Source: Mycteria americana (taxonomy: Eukaryota; Chordata; Aves; Ciconiiformes; Ciconiidae). From it: a stretch of DNA of 64,000 nt. Location: NCBI RefSeq assembly GCF_035582795.1, contig NC_134368.1, forward strand, positions 14,180,001-14,244,000, written 5' to 3'. The position numbers and the translations under genes are program-made. Under the pieces are notes generated by a model. That model was not told the origin of the DNA. It did not search any database and worked only from the letters and a program-made list of their open reading frames with translations. Below, piece after piece: positions 60,201 through 64,000 of the stretch (within the stretch, counting starts at the first letter, position 1; each line of letters begins with the position of its first letter).

Positions 60201-62263
60201 TATTCCTCAAGGCATATTTTTTCTGAGTTACATAAATATTTGTTTAGAATCTTATGCTTTATTCTTTCTTATTCTTCAGTCTTTTTCATTCTTTATTTAC
60301 TATGGATAGAACTGTGCCTGTAGCCACTTCTTTTTTCCATGTTGGCATGTAGAGGATGTTATCTTTTCTTGAGTCCATCATAGTAACACTTCTGCTCCAC
60401 AGTCAACATGGTTTCTTTTCTTTATTCTAAGTCCTGTGAAAGTACAGTTGCAATGGTACGGGCTCTCACAGGTCTTGTGATGTGTACAGAAAATGGAAAC
60501 TGCTGACCTAAGGCTGCAATTATTATACATTTTAACTGACTATAAAAATATTTAAATTTTCTTGAAGACATGATTTCCTTGCAGGCAGATAGGATGATTA
60601 AAACCATGTATAATGAATGCAGGTAGCACCCATACAAAATTTCGTCCAGCTCTATGAAATCCTGTCAGTCTTTGGATCCAGTTGAGGTATATTGTCAGAC
60701 AATGGTAGCTGTGCCCAGATGAGATGGGCTTTGTGCACATAGACCTCCAGAGGTGAAAAGCAGCTGTGCCAACCCACCACCCCAATCATCTCCAGCTGCT
60801 CAGTATGATTCAAATTCCTGATGGCATCATGTGCAGAGAAATCTAGTATAATTGTAACTTTAATGAGCACTACTCTGACATTATTTAAAACTTTCCTCTC
60901 AGCATGATACTGTGTAAATATACATACTAGATTTTGTGCAAAGACTCAGGGCTTAAGTCTCCAAACTTTTCTGAGTACACTGGATTTCAAGGGCAATTGT
61001 CTGCTTTTGCTATCATGGTGTTTTAAATATTAGGGACAACCTTTAACAGATTTTTAAAATCAGTTATATTTTTAAAGACATATCTCAGCCCTTATTTTAC
61101 AGCTTTTTTCTATATATGTTGTGTACCTCTACACCTGTACTTTATTTTTGTTTGTTTAAAGAAGTGGTGTGTGCCTCAGCTTTTCTTGGTTTTGCACAGA
61201 ATAAAAGAAAATGTTTGCCATTTATGCTTGGTAGGAGGAAGAATGTGCACTCTTTATTCTTTAGGGAAAACTCTAGCCATGTCTAGCGTGAAGTCCTTCA
61301 GGCCTGCTTATTTGGTGTGCTCGCTGTGCCTTGCCTTGGTACTGAAATGCCTCACAGTCATCAGAGATCAGGCATGTGAAGATGTCAACAAAAAAAGCAG
61401 CCCTTTCTGGATCTGTACATCTGTTTTCATATAAAAAACAAAGTAGTTCCACTGAGAGCTAACAGTCTTTATAGCAATACTTAGAATTCTATCTGTAGGC
61501 ATTATCAAAGTCTTAGATTAATTTGGAAAATGCTTTTTTTGTGGCTTTTTTCCAGTCCTTATATATAGTATAGTAATCTTATGTGGCTAAACATGCCTCA
61601 GGATATATATTTAATTGTACTCTCTGTTTTATTTTTTTCTTTTAGTTCTATCATTTGTCACTTGACTAGACATGCAGTATTTTACTGCATTGATTGCAGT
61701 TTTTCCATAGGGATATTTATGGGTAAAATTTAGAAAAGTCTCTATAGTTGTAGATCAAAAGTAGAGTATGAGCAGAATAGATACAGATTTTGCAGTTTTG
61801 TTTTTGTATAATTTAGATTTCATATATACAAATTAGGAAAACATTGTTATACTACCTAGGGGAGATGCATATAAAATTAGTGTTGGAAACATTGCGCTCA
61901 GTGTAATTGCAAATTGTCACTACTTGAAAGTTAATGTTTTTATTAGACAAGGTTAAAAAACAGTATGAAATTGATAGTAACTCACTATTGAAGGGAGGTG
62001 TTCAGTAACTTTCAGGAAAATTAAAAAACCCCCACATGCTTTGTTGTTGCCATTCTGTGCTAGAGAAAGTACAGAGTTAGGAAATACCAGTTACGCTGGT
62101 TCTTCTGTGTAAAGTGTTGCTGATATTGTTAGGGTATGTGCAGTGAGTAACCTTTGATAAATTAGAGGCTATAGTTGGACTATTTTGATGACAGTTGGTA
62201 TACATTTGATCTGTCTGATCTCTAATATTAAGGTACTACTAAGATAATTTAAAAATAGTTAAC

Positions 62264-62635
62264 ATTTGAAAGGAGGCTGAGGGGAGACCATATTGCTCTC
62301 TACAACTACCTGAAAGGAGGTTGTCGAGAGGTGGGGGTCGGTCTCTTCTGCCAGGTGACAAGTGATAGAACAAGAGGAAATGGCCTCAAGTTGCGCCAGG
62401 GGAGGTTTAGACTGGATATTAGGAAATTTTACTTCACTGAAAGGGTTATCAAGCATTGGAACAGGCTGCCCAGGGAAGTGGTTGAGTCTCCATCCCTGGA
62501 GGTATTTAAAAGACATTTGGATGAGGTGCTTAGGAACATGGTATAGTGGTGGTCTTGGTTAATGTTAGGTTTATGGTTGGACTTGATGATCTTAAAGGTC
62601 TTTTCCAACATATATGATTCTGTGATCCTGTGATT
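62264..62635 (+). mobile_element. CR1 LINE 3' end, plus orientation
   Basis: Begins AGGAGGCTGAGGGGAGACC and continues through the end of the reverse-transcriptase frame ([20 protein letters not shown], then [11 protein letters not shown]). The 3' UTR (GGACTTGATGATCTTAAAGG) ends in the octamer-type tail ATGATTCTGTGATCCTGTG. 5' truncated. Better preserved than the other CR1 copies here, with a frame of about 70 codons still open. Confidence 0.95.
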
Positions 62636-63979
62636 TATTCTGCCTTTTGTTTCATGTTTTCACTTATGAAAGTTTCCATTGGCGAAAGTTGTCAGTTGTT
62701 GCTTTGATGTCACAGCACCAAGCTTTCAGAGAGACACTGAAGATCAGAAAAGGGAGGTGATTTTAACAGTTTAGCCTGGCCTGTTTTATAACAGAAACTG
62801 TGGATTTATACCCAGTGATTGCAGCATTAAATGAATAATTTTTGATAGAGCTAGGGAATAATTATCTTTCTATTAAGACAACTTTTAGGCCCCAAACTAC
62901 ATTATTCATCCTACTTTCAGTAAGAAATAGAGATCTTAATTTTATGGGGAGGCCTGTGTGGGGAACAGCAGTCCTCCTGTAAGTTGTAAGTTTTATAACT
63001 AAGGAGCTTAACGAGCAAACTGTTGTTGGCTTTATTGGGAATTTGCTTGAGTGAAAATGGAAAGGATTTGGCTCATTTACTTTCAAATACCTAGGTGTAT
63101 AGACATCATTTTTAGTGTATTAAGATACTTTATGATATTTCTCTTTGCTTTTATCCTCTTTTTATTCCGTGTACATCTGTTCACTGTAATTGTACATCCC
63201 GGATGCTTAACTGAGCCTGATTCAACAACTGTTGCTCACATTAAGTGGTCCTTTACTTGAATGAACAGTTTTCATCTGTAAAAGGAGAAAGCCAGTTCTG
63301 TGCTTCCTCATCAATTAAGGATACCACAGTATTTTAAAATCCATTCTTAAAAATTTCTTGTGCTGTAATGCCAACTGGTAGAGAGTGTAACTAGTGATGG
63401 ACAGTCCCCATATGCCACACTCTGTTTCTACATATTGTACACCACATCTTTGTGGACACAGCCTGACTTGCATTATGATTACCTACTCTTCTTTGTCCCA
63501 TTGGTCTTTTGTTATGTGCTTCAAAAGTTACATATGTGACTCGAACAACTGTGTTGTGACTGTGAAGTTTATTTGAAATGTTGTCCTAGTAAAACCTAAT
63601 AAAAAATGATGTTTGCTTCCATAGGGATTGTTTTTAAAATTTGGAACATATGTACTACATAGCTTCATGATGAAGACTGTGGGAAAATTTCATGTGATTT
63701 TAGAATACATTCGAGGCCAATTTGTGAAATAACCTAGTCTGTAGATAGTACATGCTTATTTGGAAATTCTGTCTGATCTCAAGCAATAGAACATGGAGCT
63801 GCAAATCATCTTCTTCCAAGAAAAGCCCAGACAACGTTGGTGCCTCTGCCAGATAACTCTGATTATCAGCCAAAATCATGTCTTTGCCAGGAAGGTCATA
63901 AAACTCCTTTTTGTCAGGCTTTTGCCCACAGCCCGACAACAGAGTACTTCAGAGCTCTCCCACAAATGAGTACCGATTT

Positions 63980-63993
63980 TTTTTTTTTTTTTT
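63980..63993. repeat. Poly(T) run near the right edge
   Basis: About 17 T followed by CTTACCA. On the minus strand this would be A-rich; no retroposon body is identifiable inside the window. Confidence 0.6.
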
Positions 63994-64000
63994 CTTACCA

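Larger units (their letters stand above)
42167..64000 (+). other. Probable PPP2R2C intron or flank, no further exon recognised
   Basis: About 21.8 kb of AT-rich DNA. I looked for the next PPP2R2 exon (starting DIISTVEF) and the alternative first exon (MGEDTDTRK-type) and saw neither. Contents are the CR1 fragments, the old repeat and the microsatellites listed separately. Open frames up to about 150 codons (for example 45907-46368) match chance expectation. Confidence 0.55.

Noticed and set aside
63700-63939. Minus-strand open frame of 79 codons near the right edge
   Set aside because: Protein-like but unrecognised, without splice borders or repeat context.

Overview
This is a vertebrate nuclear window, almost certainly from a bird. 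The 3' tails of CR1 LINEs are the dominant interspersed repeat, and one intron holds an avian-type endogenous-retrovirus LTR. Genes are broken by GT-AG introns, the DNA is AT-rich, and two CpG islands mark promoters. No prokaryotic-type features (operons, CRISPR, IS elements) are present.

The main gene is a complete MAN2B2 orthologue on the minus strand, 38250 down to 5318. It is the GH38 lysosomal core-specific alpha-1,6-mannosidase, historically called epididymis-specific alpha-mannosidase. I assembled 19 coding exons that join in phase at canonical GT-AG sites into about 1014 codons with no frameshift or internal stop. All GH38 zinc and catalytic motifs are present. Exon 1 sits in a CpG island at about 37.9-38.6 kb.

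At 41.2-42.4 kb a second CpG island contains a short plus-strand exon (42101-42166). Its translation matches, position by position, the variable N-terminal exon of PP2A regulatory subunit B genes (PPP2R2A/D). With the head-to-head MAN2B2/PPP2R2C arrangement known from human, this is most likely a 5' coding exon of PPP2R2C. The remaining ~22 kb to the right edge is then its long first intron. It holds CR1 fragments, microsatellites and an old amniote repeat, and no other convincing exon.

Left of MAN2B2 (1-5190) is mostly featureless non-coding DNA. A candidate minus-strand exon lies at 685-845, possibly with a partner at 4351-4408, from a downstream gene I do not recognise.

The most unusual structure is in MAN2B2 intron 3. 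A 1.4-kb retroviral composite has a complete forward LTR at one end and an inverted partial LTR at the other, with a perfect 5-bp direct repeat outside both. It appears to have integrated through two U3 ends. Smaller points are a 155-bp tandem duplication in intron 7, a palindromic repeat cluster in intron 12, several in-frame tandem splice acceptors, and a stop codon embedded in an AATAAA hexamer. I found no evidence of a novel multi-gene system.
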